Assembly: GCA_946482355.1 (NCBI GenBank)
Contig: CAMLRE010000136.1
Span: 1 to 6,353 of the forward strand
Length of the DNA stretch: 6,353 bases
Source: an uncultured Bdellovibrio sp.
GTDB lineage: Bacteria > Bdellovibrionota > Bdellovibrionia > Bdellovibrionales > Bdellovibrionaceae
Direction of reading: 5' to 3'
This document shows, piece after piece, positions 1-6,177 of the stretch (positions within the stretch are counted from its first letter, which is position 1; every line of letters starts with the position of its first letter). Below the pieces are notes generated by a model. That model was not told where the DNA came from. It did not search any database and was given only the letters and a program-made list of their open reading frames with translations. A program made the position numbers and the translations under genes.

Positions 1-403
1 GGGTGACTAGGTCACAGTGCTCTAATCTGGCTTTAAGGCTAGCTGCCGGTTCAAAGGGCGCAAAACATCTTAGGTTTTTAATCTGAAGTTGTTCAACGAT
101 TTGCTCTAAATCTTGGCTTTTAAATTCTTTAGGGTCGTGAATTAAGAATAACCAGTCAGCATCAAAGTGATTTTTACAACCAACAAGTGTCCATGGTTTT
201 TTCTCAGGATGCGGACGCATCGGAAAACCAATGTCATGAACTAACTGCGATAACTCCATCGGAGTTTTAGTTTTACTGTAGCGGTGAATTTCTGAAAGCA
301 AAAAGCCCGAATTGAAATTAAGCTTTTGCCACCATGGGTTTTGCGGGTCTTCAACTAAGACCCACAATTTACAAGATGTCGCCGAAAGATTAACGTCTTT
401 CAT
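1..403 (-). CDS. Unrecognised protein, 3' end missing (runs off left edge)
   Basis: An open frame without stops reads leftward from an ATG at 403-401 to the window edge, giving at least 134 residues. The start lies inside the end of nusB: the two genes overlap by 14 bases in different frames, so the gene is probably the third member of the nrdR-nusB operon and translationally coupled. The visible protein begins MKDVNLSATSCKLWVLVEDP and is rich in Trp and Phe (WW at residues 24-25), with no signal peptide or membrane segment and several scattered Cys residues (11, 76, 113, 130). I do not recognise a family and assign no function. Codon use matches its neighbours, and the overlap architecture argues that it is a real gene and not a chance frame. 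The C-terminus is outside the window. Confidence 0.8.
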   Translation of the reverse strand, partial: MKDVNLSATSCKLWVLVEDPQNPWWQKLNFNSGFLLSEIHRYSKTKTPMELSQLVHDIGFPMRPHPEKKPWTLVGCKNHFDADWLFLIHDPKEFKSQDLEQIVEQLQIKNLRCFAPFEPAASLKARLEHCDLVT

Positions 404-791
404 TTCTGATCACCTGATCAATGATACCGTTTACAAATGAAGCCGCTTCTTGCGTTCCGTAAGTTTTTGCAATTTCAATCGCTTCGTTCATGGCGATTTT
501 TGGTTCGATTAATTCAGGAGTAAAAAAGATTTCGCAAACAGCAATGCGGATGATATTGCGGTCAACTGAAGCCATACGGTCAATCTTCCAGTGGCGAGAC
601 GCCTCTTGGATTTTTGCATCGATTTTTTCTTTGTTGGCCTGCACGGCTCTTACGATGTCATAAGTGTATTTAAGAGTAGCTTCTTCGAAATTTTTATCAA
701 AGACCGTAGCTAAATCAGAAAGAGACATCTGTGGGGCAAATTCAGTTTGGAATAGGATCTGGAGTGCGAGTTCCCTTGATTGTCTTCTCAT
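390..791 (-). CDS. nusB: Transcription antitermination factor NusB
   Basis: This is the all-helical RNA-binding protein that, with NusE (ribosomal protein S10), binds boxA RNA and supports processive transcription of rRNA operons. The 133-residue length is normal for the family. Family signatures are clear: the N-terminal MRRQSRELALQ, the W68-x3-R72 segment leading into DRNIIRIA (77-84), then NEAIEIAKTYGT (102-113) and FVNGIID (119-125). The ATG at 791-789 is right because the conserved RELALQ segment begins immediately after it. The first 50 bases lie within the end of nrdR in another frame, and the last 14 bases overlap the start of the next gene. The Shine-Dalgarno match is poor (a GAAAGA-like run), which fits coupling to nrdR translation. 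The first 17 codons use AGA, AGG, CTC and CTA, unlike the TTA/CGT preference seen elsewhere in the window. Confidence 0.97.
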   Translation of the reverse strand: MRRQSRELALQILFQTEFAPQMSLSDLATVFDKNFEEATLKYTYDIVRAVQANKEKIDAKIQEASRHWKIDRMASVDRNIIRIAVCEIFFTPELIEPKIAMNEAIEIAKTYGTQEAASFVNGIIDQVIRNERR

Positions 792-1326
792 TGTTCGTAT
801 CTTTCAGTTCTTGTTGTTTCGGTTGCGGTTGTAATTGTGTCGTTAAACTTAATTGCGGGCCCGCTGTATCAATCATATCGATGAGTTCATCACCTTCAAG
901 TTTTTCCACGAAATCCTGGACGTCTTTAAAGGTTTTATAAACACTGGCGAATCTAACGTAAGCTACGTCGTCGAGTTGTTTTAGTTCAGCCATAACACGG
1001 CGGCCGATCACACGAGCAGAAATTTCACCTTCACCACGAGTAATAACCCAAGAAGCAATTCGTTCAACGATCGCATCTAATGCAGCTGTTGAAACCGGGC
1101 GTTTATTACAAGCGTAAGATAAACCACGTAATAATTTTTCTTTGCTGAAAGGTTCACGGCGTCCGTCTTTTTTGATCACAAACGGGTAACTTAAAACCAC
1201 GGTTTCTAAAGTTGAGTATCTAGATTTACACGATAAACATTCGCGACGGCGGCGGATGCCTCCATCTTTCTGTACGCGTGTATCTAAAACTTTGTCTTCG
1301 GAATGTCCGCAAAAAGGGCATTTCAT
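742..1326 (-). CDS. nrdR: Transcriptional repressor NrdR with C-terminal extension
   Basis: NrdR is a zinc- and nucleotide-binding repressor of ribonucleotide reductase genes that senses ATP/dATP through its ATP-cone. The N-terminal zinc ribbon is complete: Cys3, Cys6, Cys30 and Cys33, with the family's Arg-rich run (25-28) just before the second Cys pair. The ATP-cone spans about residues 48-138, opening with VIKKDGRREPFSKEKL. NrdR proteins are normally about 150-160 residues; this one has 194. The extra tail from about residue 150 is rich in Gln and Pro and looks disordered, and its last 16 codons overlap the nusB start. The ATG at 1326-1324 places the first Cys pair as usual and has an AAGGA ribosome site 9 bases upstream. 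Transcription probably continues into nusB. No NrdR-box pair was seen in the upstream 140 bases, so autoregulation is not supported here. Confidence 0.97.
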   Translation of the reverse strand: MKCPFCGHSEDKVLDTRVQKDGGIRRRRECLSCKSRYSTLETVVLSYPFVIKKDGRREPFSKEKLLRGLSYACNKRPVSTAALDAIVERIASWVITRGEGEISARVIGRRVMAELKQLDDVAYVRFASVYKTFKDVQDFVEKLEGDELIDMIDTAGPQLSLTTQLQPQPKQQELKDTNNEKTIKGTRTPDPIPN

Positions 1327-1335
1327 GGTTGTAAG

Positions 1336-1340
1336 TCCTT
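1336..1340 (-). promoter_or_regulatory. Ribosome binding site of nrdR
   Basis: Read leftward, AAGGA lies 9 bases before the nrdR ATG and supports that start. It sits inside a 12-base near-palindrome (1331-1342; arms GTAAG and CTTAC around two bases). The loop is too small for a normal RNA hairpin. Confidence 0.7.
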
Positions 1341-1350
1341 ACTGGTTTGT

Positions 1351-1379
1351 AACCTAGGTGAGGCTTGGAATTGGGTCAA
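1351..1379 (-). promoter_or_regulatory. Candidate sigma-70-type promoter for nrdR-nusB
   Basis: On the minus strand TTGACC (1379-1374, 5 of 6 to the -35 consensus) is separated by 17 bases from TAGGTT (1356-1351, 3 of 6 to the -10). The -10 overlaps a perfect 8-base palindrome, ACCTAGGT (1352-1359). The position about 25 bases before the nrdR ATG would give a short leader. The -10 match is weak, so this is a suggestion only. Confidence 0.35.
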
Positions 1380-1467
1380 TAAGGCTCAAAGAACTGGACT
1401 CGATTTTTGCACGGCGTTAGAGGGTAATTTGTGGTCAAAGACTGGGCGTAATTTTATGCTCATAGAC

Positions 1468-2118
1468 ATGAAAGTATTTAACATAATTCTTATTGGTTTT
1501 AGCATCGTGAGTTCAACGGCTTTTGCGGGTGGCGCTCCCTTAGTAGGCAAAAAAGCCGCTGCGAAATATTTTCAGGCTAAAGGCGACTCAAGTTACGAAG
1601 CCTCGGCTCCTCGTTACCCTTCAACAATTGAGTCGTTAACTTCAGATGATCACTACATGGCATTAGGTCTTTCAACTTACACAAGTTCAAAAGCCTATAA
1701 CTGGGGTGTAAATCGCGAAAACGATGTGGCTAAAACAGGCCTTGATGTAAGCTATCGTTTAACTCAAGACTATGAGCTTTTTGATGAAATCATTCGTTTA
1801 AGTTTTAATACTTACCGTGTAGCTGGCGATAAAGCTCAGAAAATGAGTTTTATGTACGGCATGACGTTTCCGGATGCGACGTCAAGATTTCCTCTGTATT
1901 TCGGTTTTGCCGCCGGGCCTGGAATTTTTTTCAAGCAAATCGATGGTGAATCAACGATTGCCTTAGATTATCAGATGTTTTTAGGTCTTCGCCTGTTTAA
2001 TTTATTCGAGAGCACTGGTTTTTTTGTTGAAGGTGGTATAAAAAACCATCTGCACTTAACAAGCGATGGCCAGCTTAACGGAACTTACATTTCGGCCGGC
2101 GCAGTATTTACGTTCTAA
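1468..2118 (+). CDS. Exported protein, probable small outer-membrane beta-barrel
   Basis: The 216-residue product begins with a clear Sec signal peptide: a Lys at residue 2, a hydrophobic core (about residues 4-17) and a likely cut after A-F-A at residue 20, leaving a mature protein of about 196 residues. The mature part has many short stretches with alternating aromatic/hydrophobic and polar residues, separated by turn-like G/D/N segments. It ends in Phe (GAVFTF), the usual C-terminal signature of beta-barrels recognised by BamA. No specific family is recognised. I chose the ATG at 1468 because it gives a normal signal peptide; an in-frame ATG at 1456 adds only MLID. Neither has a good Shine-Dalgarno sequence, so the start is less certain than the gene. 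It is transcribed away from nrdR, and the methyltransferase follows 46 bases downstream. A lipoprotein is unlikely because there is no lipobox Cys. Confidence 0.8.
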   Translation: MKVFNIILIGFSIVSSTAFAGGAPLVGKKAAAKYFQAKGDSSYEASAPRYPSTIESLTSDDHYMALGLSTYTSSKAYNWGVNRENDVAKTGLDVSYRLTQDYELFDEIIRLSFNTYRVAGDKAQKMSFMYGMTFPDATSRFPLYFGFAAGPGIFFKQIDGESTIALDYQMFLGLRLFNLFESTGFFVEGGIKNHLHLTSDGQLNGTYISAGAVFTF

Positions 2119-2151
2119 AGATTCAAGAAACTTCTTGGTCGTTATGGACTT

Positions 2152-2157
2152 AAGGAG
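2152..2157 (+). promoter_or_regulatory. Strong ribosome binding site fixing the methyltransferase start
   Basis: AAGGAG lies 7 bases before the ATG at 2165. The reading frame stays open upstream to 2066, with an in-frame ATG at 2144 that precedes this site. The strong match makes 2165 the clear start and excludes the longer versions, which would overlap the barrel gene. Confidence 0.85.
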
Positions 2158-2164
2158 TTTCACC

Positions 2165-3358
2165 ATGAAATTACACTTTCACGTTTTAAAGAAAATCGCT
2201 GAAGCTTTACACGATATTTTTGAAAACAAAAAATACGCTGATAAAGTGATCGAAAAATTATTCAAAGGTAATAAAAAATTAGGTTCACGCGATCGTAAAT
2301 TTATCGCGGAAACAATTTATCAAATCGTTCGTTACCACAGATTTTACCAAACTGTGGCTGAATCAAATGAATCGTACAATTTATTGTGTGCCCACTTAGT
2401 GAAAAACGGATTAGACACTGAAGAATTTCAAGACGAATATCCGATTGATATCGATGTTATTAAAGCCAATTTAAAGAAAAAATATCCACTGGTTGTGACT
2501 GAATCATTTCCTGATTGGATGAACGAAATGGGCGAAAAAGAATTCGGCGCTGATGAGTGGAAGCAAATCATGCACGCCTTAAACCGCCCGGCGGATGTGT
2601 ACCTTCGCACCAACACTTTACGAATTGAACGTGAAGCTTTAATGAAAGAATTAGAAAAAGAAGAAATCATTACTGAAAAAGTAGAAGGTTTGCCAGAGTG
2701 TTTACGTTTGGTCGAACGTAAAAATGTTTTTACCACTCAAGCTTTTAAAAATGGTTACTTCGAAGTTCAAGATGCGGCTTCGCAATTTATCGCACCGTTA
2801 TTAGATTTAAAACCTGGTCTTCGTGTGGTTGATGCTTGTGCCGGTGCCGGCGGTAAATCACTTCATATGGCCTCGTTAATGAAGAATAAAGGTAAGATCA
2901 TTGCGATGGATATTCACGAGTGGAAATTAGGCGAACTTAAAAAACGCGCCGCTCGTAATAAAGTAGATATCGTTGAAACAAAAGTGATCGAGGGCAGCAA
3001 AACTGTTAAGCGTTTGGAGGCTTCGTTTGATCGTGTGTTATTAGACGTGCCTTGTACGGGTTGGGGAGTGATCCGTCGTAATCCAGATACCAAATGGAAA
3101 TTAAATCCAGATGAAATTGACCGTCTTTTAACATTGCAACGTGAGATCATCACAGACTATTCGAAGATGTGCAAAGTTGGTGGACTTATGGTTTATGCAA
3201 CTTGCAGCATTTTAAATCAGGAAAATGAAAATCAAGTAAAATGGTTTTTATCGTCTCCTGAGGGGCAAAAATGGAGCTTCAAAAAAGAAATTCGTTTATG
3301 GCCACATAAAGACAACTTTGATGGCTTTTATGCCGCTCTTTTAGAGAAGAAGTCGTAA
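2165..3358 (+). CDS. RsmB/NOP-family RNA cytosine-5 methyltransferase
   Basis: A cytosolic SAM-dependent enzyme that places a methyl group on C5 of cytosine in RNA; the best-known relative, RsmB, modifies 16S rRNA C967. The 397 residues (E. coli RsmB has about 429) begin with a NusB-like helical RNA-binding domain (about 1-120; SRDRKFIAETIYQIVRYHRF at 41-60 is the typical core). A linker follows, then the Rossmann-like methyltransferase domain from about 195. Visible motifs are motif I for SAM (DACAGAGGK, 223-231), the acidic end of the next strand (MDIHEWK, 248-254), motif IV DVPCTGWGVIRRNPDTKW with Cys297, and motif VI YATCS with the nucleophile Cys347. The end, RLWPHKDNFDGFYAALL, is also typical. 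Both catalytic cysteines are present, so it should be active. The NusB-domain fusion favours RsmB over RsmF, but the exact target base is not determined by the sequence. Confidence 0.92.
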   Translation: MKLHFHVLKKIAEALHDIFENKKYADKVIEKLFKGNKKLGSRDRKFIAETIYQIVRYHRFYQTVAESNESYNLLCAHLVKNGLDTEEFQDEYPIDIDVIKANLKKKYPLVVTESFPDWMNEMGEKEFGADEWKQIMHALNRPADVYLRTNTLRIEREALMKELEKEEIITEKVEGLPECLRLVERKNVFTTQAFKNGYFEVQDAASQFIAPLLDLKPGLRVVDACAGAGGKSLHMASLMKNKGKIIAMDIHEWKLGELKKRAARNKVDIVETKVIEGSKTVKRLEASFDRVLLDVPCTGWGVIRRNPDTKWKLNPDEIDRLLTLQREIITDYSKMCKVGGLMVYATCSILNQENENQVKWFLSSPEGQKWSFKKEIRLWPHKDNFDGFYAALLEKKS

Positions 3359-3400
3359 GTTAAAAGTCGTTTTCGATTCGCGTTATCAGTCAGTAAATTC

Positions 3401-3426
3401 TTTGAATATTAGTGCAAATGTTCTAA
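3401..3426. promoter_or_regulatory. Operator-like 26-bp dyad upstream of the mmsA/URC cluster
   Basis: TTTGAATATT and AATGTTCTAA form two 10-base arms around a 6-base centre, with 8 of 10 positions complementary. The dyad covers the 3' part of the gap between the methyltransferase and mmsA. It coincides with the candidate promoter's -35 and spacer, where a dimeric repressor would block transcription. It has no T-run after it and contains mismatches, so it does not look like a terminator. No regulator gene is visible in the window. Confidence 0.35.
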
Positions 3427-3429
3427 CCT
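3402..3429 (+). promoter_or_regulatory. Candidate promoter for the mmsA-URC1-URC4 cluster
   Basis: TTGAAT (3402-3407, 4 of 6) and TAACCT (3424-3429, 3 of 6) are spaced by 16 bases and lie about 34 bases before the mmsA start. The 104-base gap after the methyltransferase gene is the only sizeable non-coding space before the cluster, so a promoter is expected here. The match is modest. Confidence 0.3.
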
Positions 3430-3447
3430 TATCTTTTACTCAAAATT

Positions 3448-3453
3448 AAAAGG
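3448..3453 (+). promoter_or_regulatory. Ribosome binding site for the TTG start of mmsA
   Basis: AAAAGG lies 9 bases before TTG at 3463. A stop in the same frame (TAG, 3454-3456) is directly upstream and there is no ATG or GTG between, so TTG is the only start that keeps the full N-terminus. Confidence 0.65.
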
Positions 3454-3462
3454 TAGGGTAAC

Positions 3463-4914
3463 TTGGTATCAGCAAACAATCTCATTGCCGGAAAATGGAC
3501 TGCGGGTTCACAGGGTGAACGTTCAGTTGTTTCTCCTTACGACGGCAAACAAATCGGAACATATTCAGTTCCGTCATTAGAACAAATTAATACAGCGATT
3601 AAAGCAGCAGACGAAGCCCAAAAAGCGTGGGGCCGACTGCCTATCAAAGAGCGTAGCAAAGTTTTATTTAACTTTCGCAATATCTTACTTCGCGATATCG
3701 ATAAAATTTCAAAAATCAAAGGTGCCGAATGCGGTAAAGTTTTTGACGAAGCTAAAGCCGGCCTTATGAAAGGTATCGAAGTTTTAGAATACGCTCTTTC
3801 AATTCAAAATTTAGATACCGGTGGAAAAACTGAAGTATCACGTGGTGTTTCTTGTGAATACCGCCGCGAAGCTTTAGGAGTGGTTGCGAACATTACGCCG
3901 TTTAATTTTCCAGCGATGGTTCCGATGTGGACAATTCCAATTGCGATTGCTTTAGGTAACTCTTACGTGTGGAAACCTTCTGATAAAACGCCATTAACTT
4001 CTTATTTTATCGGAGAAGCTTTAAAAGAGGCGGGATTACCTGATGGCGTATTCACAATTCTTCATGGTGGTCATGAAACTGTGAATGCAATTATCGATCA
4101 TCCAGCGGTTAAAGCGATTGGCTTTGTCGGTTCTACAAAAATTGCTAAGTTAGTTTACCAACGCGGAACAAACTTAGGAAAACGTGTTCTTGCTTTAGGT
4201 GGAGCAAAAAATCATATCGTTTTACTTCCTGACGCAAATCTTGAAATCAGTGGCGTTGGTATTTCTGATTCTTTCACAGGTTGTGCGGGTCAACGTTGTA
4301 TGGCGGCTTCTGTGTTATTAGCAGTAGGTGATACAAATGGTCACATCGAGCAAATCGTAAAACGTGCTTCTTCGTTAGAGCTTGGCAAACAAATGGGTGC
4401 CATCATTACGAAAGAACAAGTTCAGTTTTTAAATAATGCGATCGCTTCAGCTGAAAAAGCCGGTGCGAAAGTTATTCTTGATGGCCGTAAAGCTAAAGCG
4501 CCTCCGGGTATGGAAGGTGGAAACTGGATTGGTCCTACGATTTTAGATAATGTTCAGCCAAATTCTGAAGCTTCAAAAGTTGAATTATTCGGACCGGTGT
4601 TATCAATCATTCGTTGTAAAGACATTTCACAAGCCATGAGCATTGCGAACAGCAGTGAATACGGAAATGCGTGTTCAGTGTTTACTTCAAATGGCGGTTT
4701 AGCTGAGCGTGTAGCGCGTGAAGCGCATGCTGGTATGGTGGGTGTAAACGTTGGAGTTCCGGTTCCGCGTGAGCCGTTCTCTTTCGGTGGAACAATGGAA
4801 TCAAAATTTGGTCACGGTGATATCACTGGCGAACAAAGTTTAAATTTTTGGTCTAACTATAAAAAAGTAACAGTTAAGTGGGAAATGCAAAGCGACTCTA
4901 ATTGGATGTCGTAG
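3463..4914 (+). CDS. mmsA: CoA-acylating methylmalonate/malonate-semialdehyde dehydrogenase
   Basis: An aldehyde dehydrogenase superfamily enzyme that oxidises (methyl)malonate semialdehyde with NAD+ and CoA to propionyl-CoA or acetyl-CoA, with loss of CO2. The 483 residues match the family length. The N-terminal region is NLIAGKW...PYDG; the cofactor region contains NITPFNFPAMVPMW (143-156) and WKPSDKTP (170-177). The catalytic motif is GQRCM with Cys279, followed by ELFGPVL (374-380) and GVNVGVPVPREPFSFGG (427-443). The general-base Glu of hydrolytic aldehyde dehydrogenases (LELGGKN) is replaced: here the segment reads ALGGAKNH (244-251), with no Glu, as expected for the CoA-dependent MmsA group. 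The start is TTG. The next gene begins 9 bases after its stop, so the two are almost certainly co-transcribed. MmsA usually serves valine, inositol or beta-alanine breakdown; beside URC1/URC4 I infer that it consumes malonate semialdehyde from uracil. Confidence 0.92.
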   Translation: MVSANNLIAGKWTAGSQGERSVVSPYDGKQIGTYSVPSLEQINTAIKAADEAQKAWGRLPIKERSKVLFNFRNILLRDIDKISKIKGAECGKVFDEAKAGLMKGIEVLEYALSIQNLDTGGKTEVSRGVSCEYRREALGVVANITPFNFPAMVPMWTIPIAIALGNSYVWKPSDKTPLTSYFIGEALKEAGLPDGVFTILHGGHETVNAIIDHPAVKAIGFVGSTKIAKLVYQRGTNLGKRVLALGGAKNHIVLLPDANLEISGVGISDSFTGCAGQRCMAASVLLAVGDTNGHIEQIVKRASSLELGKQMGAIITKEQVQFLNNAIASAEKAGAKVILDGRKAKAPPGMEGGNWIGPTILDNVQPNSEASKVELFGPVLSIIRCKDISQAMSIANSSEYGNACSVFTSNGGLAERVAREAHAGMVGVNVGVPVPREPFSFGGTMESKFGHGDITGEQSLNFWSNYKKVTVKWEMQSDSNWMS

Positions 4915-4923
4915 AAGGTTGTT

Positions 4924-6177
4924 ATGGCAGAAACAAAAAAATCAAATCATATTATTTTAGCGTCGCACACGAATCTTAAATATAAAGAAACATTACCCAT
5001 TAACTGGGGAGCCAAAACCGCTGCTGAGCGTGGACCTGTTGTTGCCTCAATGACAGATAACAAAACTCGTAATGCGATTGGCGCTCACTCAGGATCATAC
5101 ACTGTATACCGTGCACTTTCGATTGCTTCTGGAAAATTCTCTCCAGTGCATAGACCAGATCTTCATAACACTGAAGCTCCAACACCAATCGGTCCTTACC
5201 CACAATGGCAAGATGCAACTAAAATCGTAACTCACGATCCATGGGGTTTAGATCCGCAAATTCATTTCAAAGAATTTTTTGATAAAGGTTACGACATCCG
5301 TCCAACGATTGCGATGACTCAGGCGCATTTACAATTACCTGAAGTTTACGAAGCGATTAAAGCGGGCCGTTTAAAACCAGACGGTAAAATCGTTAAAGAA
5401 AACGGCGATATTCGCGTAACTAAAGTAGCGTTAGAGCCTGTTTGGTATTTACCGGGTGTAGCAGAACGTTTAAATGTCACAGAAGGTGAATTACGTAAAA
5501 TTTTATTTCAAGAAACAGGCGGTATGTATCCAGAATTTATCACTCGTCGTGATTTAAAAGTTTGGTTACCACCAATTGGTTCATCAACAGCGTACATCTT
5601 TGGTGATGCGCGTGATTTAGCAAAACCTGAAGTAGAATTAACTTGCCGTGTGCACGATGAGTGTAATGGTTCTGACGTATTCGGTTCTGATATTTGTACA
5701 TGCCGTCCATACTTGATGTATGGAATCGAAGATGCGGCTCGCACAGCTCAACGCGGTGGTGTGGGTATTATCGTGTATTACAGAAAAGAAGGCCGCGCTT
5801 TAGGTGAAGTGACGAAGTTCTTAGTGTACAACGCGCGTAAACGCCAAGAAGGTGGCGACACAGCTGCCACTTACTTTAAACGCACTGAGTGCGTAGCGGG
5901 TACAGAAGATGCGCGTTTTCAAGAATTTATGCCAGATGCATTACACTTCTTCGGTATTAAAAAAATTCATAATTTACATTCAATGAGTAACATGAAATAC
6001 GACTCGATCGTGAAAAGCGGTATCGAAGTTGTAAATCGTATTTCTATTCCGCCAGAATTAATTCCGGCTGATGCGCAAGTTGAAATCGAAGCTAAAAAAG
6101 CAGCCGGTTATTTCTCTCCAGGCGGAGCGAAAGACACTGACGGGCTTAAAAAAGTAAAAGGACGCGACATTGAGTAA
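4924..6177 (+). CDS. urc1: GTP cyclohydrolase II homologue, URC1/Urg1 type (uracil catabolism)
   Basis: This 417-residue protein has two parts. The N-terminal domain (about 5-215) is of the kind found in URC1-type proteins (Pfam GTP_CH_N), with RPTIAMTQAHLQLPE (126-140), EPVWYLPGVAERLNVTEGEL (171-190) and LPPIGSSTAYIFGD (215-228). The GTP cyclohydrolase II domain covers about 225-376. The zinc cysteines align with E. coli RibA Cys54/65/67 as Cys247, Cys258 and Cys260 (same C-x10-C-x-C spacing); Tyr302, Asp329 and Arg331 align with Tyr105, Asp126 and Arg128. The RibA motif RCDCG reads ICTCR here, and QEGRNIGL reads KEGRALGE. Riboflavin RibA is about 200 residues and lacks the N-terminal domain. 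Yeast URC1 is required for uracil breakdown, so a ring-opening step in that pathway is inferred; GTP as substrate is not shown. AGAAGG (4913-4918) serves the ATG. The stop overlaps the next gene by 8 bases. Confidence 0.88.
   Translation: MAETKKSNHIILASHTNLKYKETLPINWGAKTAAERGPVVASMTDNKTRNAIGAHSGSYTVYRALSIASGKFSPVHRPDLHNTEAPTPIGPYPQWQDATKIVTHDPWGLDPQIHFKEFFDKGYDIRPTIAMTQAHLQLPEVYEAIKAGRLKPDGKIVKENGDIRVTKVALEPVWYLPGVAERLNVTEGELRKILFQETGGMYPEFITRRDLKVWLPPIGSSTAYIFGDARDLAKPEVELTCRVHDECNGSDVFGSDICTCRPYLMYGIEDAARTAQRGGVGIIVYYRKEGRALGEVTKFLVYNARKRQEGGDTAATYFKRTECVAGTEDARFQEFMPDALHFFGIKKIHNLHSMSNMKYDSIVKSGIEVVNRISIPPELIPADAQVEIEAKKAAGYFSPGGAKDTDGLKKVKGRDIE
6158..6162 (+). promoter_or_regulatory. Ribosome binding site for the TTG start of the URC4-like gene
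   Basis: AAGGA sits 7 bases before TTG at 6170, inside the end of the preceding gene. An in-frame stop at 6155-6157 excludes any earlier start, and the next in-frame ATG (6260) would remove the conserved N-terminal segment. Confidence 0.7.

Noticed and set aside
742..776. NrdR C-terminus GTRTPDPIPN resembling spurious peptides translated from tRNA genes
   Set aside because: The same bases encode the conserved NusB N-terminus in the other frame, and no tRNA cloverleaf can be built around them.
731..940. Plus-strand 69-codon open frame opposite nrdR/nusB
   Set aside because: It lies antisense to two firmly identified genes, has no ribosome site and its product is low-complexity Ser/Cys/Phe.
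1303..1467. Longer version of the barrel-like protein starting at 1303
   Set aside because: It would overlap the nrdR start, bury the signal peptide 55 residues inside the protein, and has no ribosome site.
1327..1467. NrdR-box or riboswitch in the divergent nrdR/barrel gap
   Set aside because: No pair of sites resembling the ACAC...GTGT NrdR box and no recognisable riboswitch core was found.
2124..2137. Inverted repeat CAAGAA-AC-TTCTTG after the barrel gene as a terminator
   Set aside because: The stem is short and AT-rich, the loop tiny, and no T-run follows, so it is not a credible intrinsic terminator.
2066..2164. N-terminal extension of the methyltransferase
   Set aside because: It overlaps the barrel gene, and a strong AAGGAG at 2152-2157 clearly serves the ATG at 2165.
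2428..2736. Minus-strand open frame inside the methyltransferase gene
   Set aside because: It is antisense to a conserved gene; its Ser-rich product is a typical shadow of AT-rich coding sequence. The same applies to 2914-3153, 3537-3719, 5000-5218 and 5508-5744.
4924..6177. Calling this gene ribA of riboflavin synthesis
   Set aside because: The extra N-terminal domain, altered motifs and URC4-like neighbour fit the URC1 group better, even though the catalytic residues are conserved.
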